The notes: generated from the letters alone by a model not told the origin. A DNA stretch of 64,000 nucleotides from Salegentibacter lacus (GCF_020164555.1 NZ_JAIQZB010000004.1:62001-126000); one strand, 5' to 3'; counted from the first letter of the stretch, positions 8,746-16,494 are shown. Made by a program: numbers and translations.

Positions 8746-8874
8746 TTAAGGTCTAACGCTTTTATCATCTATCAACATTCTTGCAATCATATCTTTATTG
8801 GTAATTACTTGTACATTGTCTAGATAACAATTTACATAATTAAATTCATCTGTCTTTGGTAATACCCCTGGGGC
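8746..8874 (-). pseudogene. 3' remnant of an unidentified gene
   Basis: About 42 codons ending in TAA, translating to a protein-like sequence (VLPKTDEFNYVNCYLDNVQ then ITNKDMIARMLIDDKSVRP). The frame is closed upstream by TAG and has no start codon. The balanced composition suggests the tail of a once-functional protein. The family was not recognised. Confidence 0.3.
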
Positions 8875-9118
8875 CTATTTACAATATACTGATGTAAAAT
8901 AAAGTCTATTCAAAAACTGTATATTTACACCCATTTTTCAACCTATCATTGGATAAGATTCAAGCATAGGATAAAATCTATTTAGAATAAAAATACTCTT
9001 AAAAAGTCATGTTTGTTAGACAAATGTTGGATAAAGAATAGAGTTGTTGTTTTTAAAATACTGTTTGTTAATCGTTTGTGTCTAAACTATTAATAATACC
9101 AAAATATTAAATTAAGGC

Positions 9119-9793
9119 GTGGGAAGTAAGAATAAATTAAGACGATTCAGGGAGAATGAGGCATTTGAAAATGTGATACAACCCTCCCGGGAGGAGCTGG
9201 AGAAAGATCAATTCAGTTTAAAAGGAAAATGGAAGAAAGAGTTTTTTAAAAATGATAATCCTATCGTGCTGGAGTTAGGCTGCGGAAAAGGAGAATATAC
9301 CATCGGCCTTTCCAAACAGGATTCAGAAAAGAACTTTATCGGGATAGATATTAAAGGTGCCAGATTTTGGCGGGGAGCAAAGACCGCAGTAGAAGATGAT
9401 CTCGAAAATGTTGCGTTTTTAAGAACGCAAATTGAATTAATAGACCGTGTTTTTGCTGAAAATGAAGTAGATGAAATCTGGATCACTTTTCCAGATCCGC
9501 AGATTAAGTACAAGCGCACCAAGCACCGGTTGACCAATGCTGAATTTCTTCAGAAATATAAACATATTTTAAAACCAGAGGGGCTGGTAAATCTTAAAAC
9601 CGATAGCGAATTTATGCACGGTTACACCCTTGGCCTTCTTCATGGCGCAGGTCACGAAATTCTGTATGCACATCATGATATTTACAAGAATGAATATTCT
9701 CCAAAAGCAGTTAGGGAAATTCAAACTTTCTATGAAAAACAGTATCTTGACCAGGGAAAACCTATAACTTATATTCAGTTTAGGATAAAATAA
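9119..9793 (+). CDS. trmB: tRNA (guanine-N7-)-methyltransferase
   Basis: A 224-residue S-adenosylmethionine-dependent enzyme that makes m7G46 in the variable loop of tRNAs. The SAM-binding motif ELGCGKGEYTI (about 52-62) is followed by NFIGIDIKGARFWRGAK and the family signature DEIWITFPDPQIKYKRTKHRLTN (about 119-141), which contains the catalytic and tRNA-contacting residues. The start is GTG at 9119; the N-terminus MGSKNKLRRFREN is characteristic of the Flavobacteriia form, so the start is well supported. It is followed 6 bp later by a LysE-type exporter on the same strand. Confidence 0.95.
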   Translation: MGSKNKLRRFRENEAFENVIQPSREELEKDQFSLKGKWKKEFFKNDNPIVLELGCGKGEYTIGLSKQDSEKNFIGIDIKGARFWRGAKTAVEDDLENVAFLRTQIELIDRVFAENEVDEIWITFPDPQIKYKRTKHRLTNAEFLQKYKHILKPEGLVNLKTDSEFMHGYTLGLLHGAGHEILYAHHDIYKNEYSPKAVREIQTFYEKQYLDQGKPITYIQFRIK

Positions 9794-9799
9794 GTCTCT

Positions 9800-10423
9800 T
9801 TGGAGGAAACAAAACTTTTTTTTATCACTTATTTCGCAGCCTTACTTGGGGTAATCCCTCCCGGTTTGGTGAATATGACAGTGGCTAAAACCTGTGTTGA
9901 AAAAGGAAAGAAAAACGGACTTTACGTGGCCCTGGGCGCTACTATTGTTGTGGTTATTCAGGCAACGGTTGCGGTGTTACTCTCTAAATATATTTTTAGA
10001 AATGAGTTCGTTCAAAATATTTTACTTCGTGCAGGGCTTGTAATTTTTATCCTGCTCGCGGTTTACTTTTTTATTCAGGCTAAAAAGCGAGGTGGGATAG
10101 AGCATAAATCCCCAAAAGCAAATTCCAACAGTATTTTTAAAGGAATGCTTGTCGCGGCCCTAAACATTTTTCCTGTTCCTTATTTTGTAGCTATTGCGGG
10201 AGCTCTAAATATTGGTACTGGTGAGGCTTACGATTGGTCCCAGATTATAGCTTTTATTTTGGCCGCATCGTCGGGTAGTTTTACCTCGCTGTACCTTTAT
10301 GTGGTTTCCTTTATAAGAATTGAAAAACAAGCCGAAGCCTTTTCCAGATATTCCAATTATTTTATGGCAGCTTTAATGCTAGTACTGGTGATTGTAACGC
10401 TTCTGCGAATCTACTATTCCTAA
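9800..10423 (+). CDS. LysE family transporter
   Basis: A 207-residue inner-membrane protein with about six hydrophobic segments. The N-terminal LGVIPPGLVNMTVAKTCVEKGKKNG fits the LysE/RhtB exporter signature (GxxPPG near the first helix and a basic K-rich loop). Members export amino acids or related small molecules; the substrate here is unknown. The start appears to be TTG at 9800, because no ATG occurs before the first conserved helix and the next one would delete it. It probably shares a transcript with trmB upstream and the alkyltransferase-like gene 4 bp downstream. Confidence 0.85.
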   Translation: MEETKLFFITYFAALLGVIPPGLVNMTVAKTCVEKGKKNGLYVALGATIVVVIQATVAVLLSKYIFRNEFVQNILLRAGLVIFILLAVYFFIQAKKRGGIEHKSPKANSNSIFKGMLVAALNIFPVPYFVAIAGALNIGTGEAYDWSQIIAFILAASSGSFTSLYLYVVSFIRIEKQAEAFSRYSNYFMAALMLVLVIVTLLRIYYS

Positions 10424-10427
10424 AATA

Positions 10428-10760
10428 ATGGCGCTGGAAACTAATTTCTTTGAACGTGTATATGAAGTGGTGAGACAAATCCCAAAAGGTAAAGTCAGTT
10501 CTTACGGTGCGATTGCTAAAAGCGTTGGTGCAGCAAAAAGTGCAAGGATGGTGGGTTATGCAATGAATTCGGCTAAAGATCTTGAAGATGTGCCAGCGCA
10601 TAGGGTTGTAAATAGAAATGGGTTGCTCACAGGGAAAAGCCATTTTGGAGATCATGGCGCGATGCAACAAATGCTAGAGGAAGAAGGCGTGCCCGTAAAA
10701 GATTTAAAAGTTCAGGATTTTCAAAAGCATTTTTGGGATCCAATAAAGCATTTGAAATAG
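10428..10760 (+). CDS. Alkyltransferase-like protein (ATL), MGMT family without the acceptor Cys
   Basis: A 110-residue DNA-binding protein of the O6-methylguanine methyltransferase fold. It shows the helix-turn-helix and arginine-finger region (VSSYGAIAKSVGAAKSARMVGYAMN, about 23-47) and the active-site box PAHRVVNRNG (56-65). In true repair enzymes this box is PCHRV; here Cys is Ala57, so methyl transfer is impossible. Such ATL proteins bind O6-alkylguanine and flag it to nucleotide excision repair. The short length and absent N-terminal domain fit ATL. It is likely co-transcribed with the LysE gene. Confidence 0.88.
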   Translation: MALETNFFERVYEVVRQIPKGKVSSYGAIAKSVGAAKSARMVGYAMNSAKDLEDVPAHRVVNRNGLLTGKSHFGDHGAMQQMLEEEGVPVKDLKVQDFQKHFWDPIKHLK

Positions 10761-10849
10761 ACATTTTTCTGAAATTTATACGATAAGCGTACTTTATTTA
10801 TGTATAGATCAATTATGGGTAAATACTTCGTTTTCTTAGCTTTTCCCCC

Positions 10850-10857
10850 TATATTTG
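10850..10857 (+). promoter_or_regulatory. Candidate -7 element for the Fe-S operon
   Basis: TATATTTG matches the Bacteroidota -7 consensus TAnnTTTG, about 100 bp before the mrp start. A poor -33 (TTC at 10827-10829) lies 20 bp upstream. Position and match are reasonable but no strong -33 is seen. Confidence 0.35.
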
Positions 10858-10959
10858 CGTTTAGAATGAATCTATATAAGCTGATGAGATTTTACGCAAA
10901 AGCTCGGTAATTTAGCTTAAAATTGTCCTGCTATTTTCGGGAATATAAATATATTTTAA

Positions 10960-12093
10960 ATGAAGTTAGACAGAAAAGAAATATTGAAATCGCTGGAAAC
11001 TATTTCTGTAGCCGGAGAAGGCAAGAATATGGTAGAAAGCGGCGCTGTTCAAAACGTAATGACTTTCGGTGATGAGGTGGTAGTAGACCTTGTATTGCAA
11101 ACACCTGCTTTACATATTAAAAAGCGGGCAGAAGTAGATGTTATGAAAGCTATTCACGAACATGTGGAGCAGAAAGCCAAAGTTAAGGTGAATATTAAAG
11201 TAGAATCAACCGATAAAAAACCGGAAATAAAAGGGAAAGCTATTCCCGGAATTTCCAATATTATAGCCGTTGCTTCCGGAAAAGGAGGTGTAGGTAAATC
11301 TACAGTAACTGCTAATTTGGCGGTAACTTTATCTAAAATGGGCTTTAAAGTCGGAATTTTAGATGCAGATATTTATGGGCCTTCAATCCCTATGATGTTT
11401 GATGTAGAAACCTCGAAACCCCTTTCAGTTAACGTTGATGGGAAGTCTAAAATGAAACCTGTAGAAAACTACGGAGTAAAAATTCTATCCATCGGGTTTT
11501 TTACCCAACCAAACCAGGCGGTAATTTGGCGTGGGCCAATGGCTTCTAAAGCCCTAAATCAAATGATATTTGATGCGGCCTGGGGAGAGTTAGATTTTCT
11601 TTTAGTCGATCTTCCACCGGGGACAGGAGATATTCATCTTTCTATTATGCAGTCGCTTCCAATTACCGGAGCGGTTGTGGTAAGTACCCCGCAAAATGTG
11701 GCTTTAGCTGATGCTAAAAAGGGAGTGGCGATGTTCCGTCAGGAAAGTATTAATGTTCCGGTATTGGGAATAGTAGAGAATATGGCGTATTTTACTCCAG
11801 AAGAACTTCCTGAAAATAAATATTATATCTTCGGAAAAGAGGGTGCTAAAAATCTTGCAAAAGATATTGAAGCACCATTTTTAGGTGAAATTCCGCTGGT
11901 ACAAAGCTTAAGAGAATCTGGAGATATTGGTCGTCCCGCAGCCATGCAGGAGTCCACACCTCTGGAAACAGCTTTTGAACAGATTACCCGAGGTATGGTT
12001 CAGGAAACAGTGAATAGAAACAAAAGTCTGCCTCCAACTGAAGCGATAAAAATCACTACCATGGCAGGATGCAGTGCAGTTAATAAAAAATAG
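10960..12093 (+). CDS. apbC: Mrp/ApbC-type Fe-S cluster carrier P-loop ATPase
   Basis: A 377-residue cytosolic protein that binds and hands on Fe-S clusters. An N-terminal MIP18/DUF59 domain (about 5-85) is followed by the ParA-like ATPase with deviant Walker A GKGGVGKS (107-114), ADIYGPS switch region and LLVDLPPGTGD (Walker B). The C-terminus carries a MAGCSAVNKK tail. The usual C-terminal CxxC cluster-bridging pair is not obvious, so cluster ligation may differ from bacterial ApbC. The stop codon is directly followed by the NifU-like gene, implying one operon for Fe-S assembly that continues into the ferredoxin reductase and ferredoxin. Confidence 0.93.
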   Translation: MKLDRKEILKSLETISVAGEGKNMVESGAVQNVMTFGDEVVVDLVLQTPALHIKKRAEVDVMKAIHEHVEQKAKVKVNIKVESTDKKPEIKGKAIPGISNIIAVASGKGGVGKSTVTANLAVTLSKMGFKVGILDADIYGPSIPMMFDVETSKPLSVNVDGKSKMKPVENYGVKILSIGFFTQPNQAVIWRGPMASKALNQMIFDAAWGELDFLLVDLPPGTGDIHLSIMQSLPITGAVVVSTPQNVALADAKKGVAMFRQESINVPVLGIVENMAYFTPEELPENKYYIFGKEGAKNLAKDIEAPFLGEIPLVQSLRESGDIGRPAAMQESTPLETAFEQITRGMVQETVNRNKSLPPTEAIKITTMAGCSAVNKK

Positions 12094-12336
12094 ATGACGA
12101 GCGAAGAAGTAAAATTAAATGTAGAAAAGGCCCTTGCCGAAATTCGTCCTTTTTTGGAGAGTGACGGGGGTAACATTTCACTAATCTCTATTGAGAACGA
12201 TCGCCTGGTAAAGGTTCGTCTGGAAGGTGCCTGTGTAGATTGCACAGTAAACCAGATGACGCTAAAATCTGGAGTAGAAATGACTATTAAAAAGTATGCT
12301 CCACAAATTGAGAGTGTGGTAAATATTCAAAAGTAA
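12094..12336 (+). CDS. NifU C-terminal domain Fe-S scaffold protein
   Basis: An 80-residue single-domain protein of the NifU C-terminal/NfuA scaffold family, which carries [4Fe-4S] clusters to target enzymes. The cluster motif GACVDC (45-50; Cys47, Cys50) sits in GACVDCTVNQMTLKSGVE, with the expected preceding DGGNISLISI strand. The Pro usually found after the second Cys is Thr here, a mild variation. Its ATG directly follows the stop of the Mrp gene, so the two are coupled and probably exchange clusters. Confidence 0.92.
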   Translation: MTSEEVKLNVEKALAEIRPFLESDGGNISLISIENDRLVKVRLEGACVDCTVNQMTLKSGVEMTIKKYAPQIESVVNIQK

Positions 12337-12365
12337 GCAGCTTGGCTTACGAAATTTGCAAGTAG

Positions 12366-13427
12366 ATGATTAAAACCGATATACTTATAATTGGCGCAGG
12401 GCCAACAGGCCTATTTGCGGTTTTTGAAGCAGGATTATTAAAACTTAAATGCCATCTAATAGACGCGCTTCCACAACCTGGAGGACAGTGTTCCGAAATT
12501 TATCCTAAAAAGCCTATTTACGATATTCCGGGGTTTCCCGAGGTATTGGCCGGAGATCTCGTGACCAATCTAATGGAGCAAATAAAACCTTTTGAACCGG
12601 GATTTACACTTGGTGAAAGAGCACAAACTATAGACAAACAGGAAGACGGTAGCTTTATTGTGACTACCAATAAAGGAACAAAACATCACGCCCCGGTGGT
12701 AGTAATTGCCGGTGGGCTGGGAAGTTTTGAACCAAGAAAACCCCCAATTGCTAACATAGCCGATTTTGAAGATAAAGGTGTGGCTTATATTATTCGAGAG
12801 CCAGAAGATTATCGCGATAAAAAAGTGGTTATTGCCGGAGGTGGTGATTCAGCTTTAGATTGGGCTATTTATTTAGCCGATGTCGCTTCAGAAGTTTCCT
12901 TGGTGCACCGAAGAAAAGATTTCCGTGGCGCTTTAGATTCTGTAGAAAAGGTGGAAGAACTGTCAAAGATTGGAAAAATCAACCTTATCACCGATGCTGA
13001 GGTCACCGATCTCAAAGGAGAAGACGATCTAGAAAGTGTGGTAATTACGCATAAAGCATCTGCTTCAGAAAAAGAGATTAAAGAAACCGATTATTTTATC
13101 CCTTTATTCGGACTTTCACCTAAATTAGGGCCTATTGCTGATTGGGGGCTTGAAATCGAGAAAAACGCCATTAAAGTTGATAATGCTTACGATTATCAAA
13201 CAAATATTCCCGGTGTTTACGCCATTGGCGATGTGAATACATATCCGGGCAAATTAAAGCTCATTCTTTGTGGGTTCCACGAAGCAGCGATTATGTGCCA
13301 GAGCGCTTACCAGCGTATTTTCCCTGATAAGAAATATGTGATGAAATATACCACCGTAAGTGGTATAAGCGGATTTGACGGTAGTAAGAAAGAGGCGAAA
13401 AAAGAAGTAGTAAAAAGTATAAATTAA
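12366..13427 (+). CDS. Ferredoxin--NADP reductase (thioredoxin-reductase type)
   Basis: A 353-residue flavoprotein that moves electrons between NADPH and ferredoxin. The FAD-binding Rossmann motif GAGPTGL (10-16) is followed by PQPGGQCSEIYPKKPIYDIPGFP, a signature of TrxR-like ferredoxin reductases. It lacks the redox CxxC of thioredoxin reductase. The NADPH-binding motif is AGGGDSALDWA and the FAD-contacting YAIGDVNTYPGKLKLILCGFHEAA is near the C-terminus. It lies 29 bp after the NifU-like gene and upstream of a [2Fe-2S] ferredoxin, its probable partner. Confidence 0.93.
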   Translation: MIKTDILIIGAGPTGLFAVFEAGLLKLKCHLIDALPQPGGQCSEIYPKKPIYDIPGFPEVLAGDLVTNLMEQIKPFEPGFTLGERAQTIDKQEDGSFIVTTNKGTKHHAPVVVIAGGLGSFEPRKPPIANIADFEDKGVAYIIREPEDYRDKKVVIAGGGDSALDWAIYLADVASEVSLVHRRKDFRGALDSVEKVEELSKIGKINLITDAEVTDLKGEDDLESVVITHKASASEKEIKETDYFIPLFGLSPKLGPIADWGLEIEKNAIKVDNAYDYQTNIPGVYAIGDVNTYPGKLKLILCGFHEAAIMCQSAYQRIFPDKKYVMKYTTVSGISGFDGSKKEAKKEVVKSIN

Positions 13428-13454
13428 AATAGAAAAATTCAGTTTTAGGGTCAT

Positions 13455-13510
13455 CATTCTGAACTTGTTTCAGGTTCTAAGAGCTTAGATTTGGAAACAA
13501 GTTCAGAATG
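13455..13510. repeat. Perfect 17-bp inverted repeat (dispersed repeat family)
   Basis: CATTCTGAACTTGTTTC (13455-13471) is exactly complementary to 13494-13510, with a 22-bp spacer. The sequence belongs to a family also found near 13.9, 15.2, 21.2, 37.2 and 55.9 kb. It sits between the reductase and ferredoxin genes, so it may end or stabilise the upstream mRNA, and it overlaps a false upstream TTG start (13491) of the ferredoxin frame. Confidence 0.75.
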
Positions 13511-13544
13511 GCGTGTGATCCTGAATATTCTTTTATTGAAAGCT

Positions 13545-13880
13545 ATGTCTGATATAAAAATAACGATTATAGACCGGGAAGGGGAAGCCCACGTGGTAGA
13601 CGCTCCAACAGATATGAATATGAATCTTATGGAAGTGGTTCGATCCTATGAACTTGCTGCCGAAGGAACCATTGGTATTTGCGGTGGAATGGCGATGTGC
13701 GCCTCCTGCCAATGCTATATTCTCAATTTTGAGCATATGCTACCCGAGCAAAGTATTGAAGAGGAAGATATGTTGGATCAGGCATTTTTTGTGCAGGATA
13801 ATAGTCGCCTAAGCTGCCAAATTCCAATTACTGAAGAATTAGATGGTTTGGAAGTAAAACTTGCGCCTGAAGCCCCTTAA
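13545..13880 (+). CDS. [2Fe-2S] ferredoxin
   Basis: A 111-residue electron carrier of the adrenodoxin/ISC ferredoxin type. Cluster ligands are Cys46, Cys52 and Cys55 (C-x5-C-x2-C in GICGGMAMCASC) and Cys91 in SRLSCQIPI; an extra Cys57 follows. The start ATG 13545 is preferred because the upstream in-frame TTG at 13491 would encode part of the inverted repeat rather than ferredoxin sequence. It follows the ferredoxin--NADP reductase and the Mrp/NifU-like genes, making a compact electron-transfer and Fe-S unit. Confidence 0.92.
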   Translation: MSDIKITIIDREGEAHVVDAPTDMNMNLMEVVRSYELAAEGTIGICGGMAMCASCQCYILNFEHMLPEQSIEEEDMLDQAFFVQDNSRLSCQIPITEELDGLEVKLAPEAP

Positions 13881-13892
13881 ACTTACTTTTAT

Positions 13893-13995
13893 TCGTCAAG
13901 CCGAACTGGTTTCAGCTTCTAATATGAGTTTAATTAATATTTGATTAGATCTCCGAACAACTTTCGGAGGAAGCTCTGAAATAAATTCAGGATAA
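13893..13995. repeat. Dispersed CTGAA/TTCAG inverted-repeat element
   Basis: Begins CGTCAAGCCGAACTGG then TTTCAGCTTCTAA and ends GAAATAAATTCAGGAT, like the copies near 15.2 and 37.2 kb. This copy has an internal hairpin TCCGAACAACTTTCGGA that the others lack. It lies just after the ferredoxin gene. Confidence 0.6.
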
Positions 13996-14011
13996 GTAGA
14001 TGTTGTCATAA

Positions 14012-14052
14012 AAAAACCTCATAGATTTTATGATCTGTGAGGTTTGTTTTTT
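14012..14052. terminator. Bidirectional terminator
   Basis: AAACCTCA and TGAGGTTT form a stem flanked by an A run on the left and a T run on the right, between the convergent ferredoxin and DUF3050 genes. It can stop transcription from both sides. Confidence 0.75.
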
Positions 14053-14066
14053 GTAGAAAAATTTCT

Positions 14067-14876
14067 TTAAATCGTTTGCAGGTTTTTAGAATTTATATTC
14101 TCTGAAATCTCTTCTTCAATGCCTTTCCAAAGTTCTAACCGGGCATCAAGCGCTTCTTCTGCCGTAGTTTTTACTTCTTCCCATTTCTTCTCATCATTTC
14201 CACAGAGTTCTTCTACCATTCTAAAGGCCATAGGCCCGTGCTCGTCACCATCCAGTTCTATATGACGATCAAAATAATATTTAAATAGACTTAAATCTTC
14301 TTTTGGAAAATTCTGCTGCACATTTTCTATGATAGACGTGAACATTCCGGGAATAAGTCCTTCGCGCCCAAAGGTAAAGGCAGAAGCAATTTTATGAGGT
14401 TTTTCTTCTGAAATTACTTCAAAGGTATTTTTTAGAAATATCTTAATATTCAGCGGGAGTTTGGTAGCTGCAATCAATAAAAAAATATCGGTGCCGTGAG
14501 TAACCTGAAGCAGAAAATCTTTAATCCTGACGGTATCTGCGCCACTTTTTTCCATGGCGTCCAGGTACATTTCAAAATGGCTTTGATGATCGCCGAAGTA
14601 ATTTACATCGGTTTCTTCCGCAAGTACTATTTCATTGATTAAATAACGAGTTTCGGGATTTCCAATAGGCACCCAGGGATTGGTGGTTTTCGTAAGTTTT
14701 TCCTGTAACGCGGTAAGTAAAGACATAAAATCCCACACAGCAAAAACGTGATGCTCCATAAAGATTTGAAGGTGCTCTGGAGTCGTTATTTTTTGATATA
14801 AAGAATGATCTAAAAGTTGGTTTATTTTAGGCTGTAGCGCCTTATTTACCTCGTTTATCCTATTTTTCTCTCCCAT
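14067..14876 (-). CDS. DUF3050 protein, haem-oxygenase-like fold
   Basis: A 269-residue, mostly alpha-helical cytosolic protein matching DUF3050. Conserved-looking acidic and His positions include MEHHVFAVWDFM (about 40-51), EIVLAEETD, and RHIELDGDEHGPMAFRM (about 209-225). These resemble the Glu/His/Asp metal-ligand pattern of haem-oxygenase-like diiron oxidases. The family's reaction is not established, so oxidase activity is inference. It is monocistronic, between the ferredoxin (which could donate electrons, speculative) and a small Cys-rich ORF on the opposite strand. Confidence 0.82.
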   Translation of the reverse strand: MGEKNRINEVNKALQPKINQLLDHSLYQKITTPEHLQIFMEHHVFAVWDFMSLLTALQEKLTKTTNPWVPIGNPETRYLINEIVLAEETDVNYFGDHQSHFEMYLDAMEKSGADTVRIKDFLLQVTHGTDIFLLIAATKLPLNIKIFLKNTFEVISEEKPHKIASAFTFGREGLIPGMFTSIIENVQQNFPKEDLSLFKYYFDRHIELDGDEHGPMAFRMVEELCGNDEKKWEEVKTTAEEALDARLELWKGIEEEISENINSKNLQTI

Positions 14877-14975
14877 TTTGCAAAAATAAGATTCTCTTTA
14901 GGATTTATAAAATTTAAACATTCATTTAAAACTGAATTAACGCTCAATTTCAGCTTTTTGAAGTATATTCAAAAT

Positions 14976-15155
14976 ATGGCGAAACAGTTTTTAAATTCAT
15001 ATAATGTCATTGTTTTTTATTCAAATAAATCAAAAGATTATTTGCAAATAGACGGTGTTGTGGCTAAAAATCCCAAACCGCTTAAAAAAGAATGCTGTGA
15101 AAAATATAAAAAGGGCAAACGCTGTAAACGCTGCCCTTGTTTTGACCTCTTGTAG
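14976..15155 (+). CDS. Small basic Cys-rich protein
   Basis: A protein of 59 residues from ATG 14976 (a TTG at 14958 would add six). The N-terminal half is neutral and the C-terminal half is strongly basic with five Cys in KKECCEKYKKGKRCKRCPCF. The spacing (CC-x8-C-x2-C-x-C) suggests a small metal-binding or redox motif. Similar short proteins with CCEKYKKGKRCKxCP tails appear to recur in Flavobacteriaceae (from memory, not verified). The function is unknown. It is divergent from the DUF3050 gene. Confidence 0.6.
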   Translation: MAKQFLNSYNVIVFYSNKSKDYLQIDGVVAKNPKPLKKECCEKYKKGKRCKRCPCFDLL

Positions 15156-15166
15156 TGAAACCTCGA

Positions 15167-15245
15167 CGTCAAGCTGAACTTGTTTTCAGCTTCTAAGTTG
15201 TTCAAATTCTAAGATATTAGATCCTGAAATAAATTCAGGATGACG
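15167..15245. repeat. Dispersed CTGAA/TTCAG inverted-repeat element
   Basis: A complete-looking copy bounded by CGTCA (15167) and TGACG (15245), with inner AGCTGAACTTGTTTTCAGCT and ATCCTGAAATAAATTCAGGAT half-elements. About 79 bp, between the small Cys-rich gene and gcdH. Confidence 0.7.
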
Positions 15246-15259
15246 ACTTGAATCAATTT

Positions 15260-16438
15260 TTATTGAAAAGCAGGAATCCCGGTAATATCCATTCCTGTAA
15301 TTAATAAATGGATATCATGAGTGCCTTCATAAGTAATTACACTTTCCAGGTTCATCATATGGCGCATAATACTGTATTCTCCGGTGATTCCCATTCCGCC
15401 AAGAACCTGGCGGGCTTCCCGGGCAATGTTAATCGCCATTTCCACATTATTTCTTTTAGCCATAGAAATTTGCGCTGAAGTTGCTTTTCCTTCGTTTCTA
15501 AGCACGCCAAGTCTCCAGGCCATTAACTGCGCTTTAGTGATCTCGGTGATCATTTCAGCAAGTTTTTTCTGCTGAAGTTGTGTTCCTGCAATAGGTTTAT
15601 CGAACTGAACCCGTTCTTTTGCATATCGTAAAGCAGTATCGTAACAGTCCATTGCTGCGCCTATAGCGCCCCAGGCAATTCCGTAGCGGGCAGAATCCAG
15701 GCAACCTAGAGGAGCACCAAGTCCACTTTTATTCGGCATTAAATTCTCTTTTGGGACTTTTACATTATCAAAAATAAGTTCCCCGGTAGCGCTGGCGCGA
15801 AGTGACCATTTGTTATGTGTTTCAGGAGTAGAAAAACCTTCCATTCCACGCTCCACAATAAGTCCGTGGATTCGTCCATTTTCATCTTTGGCCCAAACGA
15901 TAGCGATATCTGCAAAGGGTGCATTGGAGATCCACATTTTGGCTCCATTTAGTAAATAGTGATCGCCTTTATCTTTAAAATTGGTGGTCATCCCGCTGGG
16001 ATTGGAACCGTGATCGGGTTCGGTAAGTCCAAAGCAGCCCATAAATTCTCCGGAAGCCAGTTTTGGCAAGTATTTTTTACGCTGTTCTTCGGTGCCGTAT
16101 TTATAAATTGGATACATTACTAATGAACTTTGTACAGACGCGGTAGAACGTATGCCACTATCACCACGCTCAATCTCCTGCATAATGAGTCCGTAAGAAA
16201 TCTGGTCCAGGCCAGCACCGCCGTATTCTTCAGGAATATATGGTCCAAAAGCACCAATTTCAGCTAAACCGCCAATTATAGATTTTGGGAATTCTGCCTT
16301 TTGCGCGGCATCTTCAATTATTGGGGAAACTTTGCGTTTCACCCATTCCCGGGCGGCATCGCGAACTATCTTATGTTCATCGGTAAGCAGCTCATCAATA
16401 TTATAGTAATCAGGAGCCTGGAAGTTATCTGTTCTCAT
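15260..16438 (-). CDS. gcdH: Glutaryl-CoA dehydrogenase (acyl-CoA dehydrogenase family)
   Basis: A 392-residue FAD enzyme. The acyl-CoA dehydrogenase signatures are present (GCFGLTEPDHGSNPSGM about 135-151; KMWISNAPFADIAIVWAK). The C-terminal VITYEGTHDIHLLITGMDITGI is the pattern of glutaryl-CoA dehydrogenase, with catalytic base Glu371. It oxidises and decarboxylates glutaryl-CoA to crotonyl-CoA in lysine/tryptophan breakdown, passing electrons to ETF. It appears monocistronic. Another acyl-CoA substrate is possible but less likely given the C-terminal motif. Confidence 0.9.
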   Translation of the reverse strand: MRTDNFQAPDYYNIDELLTDEHKIVRDAAREWVKRKVSPIIEDAAQKAEFPKSIIGGLAEIGAFGPYIPEEYGGAGLDQISYGLIMQEIERGDSGIRSTASVQSSLVMYPIYKYGTEEQRKKYLPKLASGEFMGCFGLTEPDHGSNPSGMTTNFKDKGDHYLLNGAKMWISNAPFADIAIVWAKDENGRIHGLIVERGMEGFSTPETHNKWSLRASATGELIFDNVKVPKENLMPNKSGLGAPLGCLDSARYGIAWGAIGAAMDCYDTALRYAKERVQFDKPIAGTQLQQKKLAEMITEITKAQLMAWRLGVLRNEGKATSAQISMAKRNNVEMAINIAREARQVLGGMGITGEYSIMRHMMNLESVITYEGTHDIHLLITGMDITGIPAFQ

Positions 16439-16494
16439 TTGTGTGGTGTTTTACACAAATGTAACCAAGCTTTTTAAAGCAAACAATTTTAAGA

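Larger units (their letters stand above)
8073..9118. other. Gene-poor region with decayed fragments
   Basis: More than 1 kb without an ORF over 60 codons. It contains a possible 29-codon ORF (8183-8272), two GC-rich hairpins inside a larger inverted repeat (about 8289-8405), two out-of-frame plus-strand pieces (about 8530-8645) that read as GMDDDGLIII and then a hydrophobic WKIWKWVLLIGSVVIAAYIL tail, and a minus-strand 3' remnant (8746-8874). It looks like a place where accessory genes were inserted and eroded. Confidence 0.55.

Noticed and set aside
13491-13544. TTG-initiated extension of the ferredoxin
   Set aside because: It translates part of the dispersed inverted repeat; ATG 13545 begins the ferredoxin fold.
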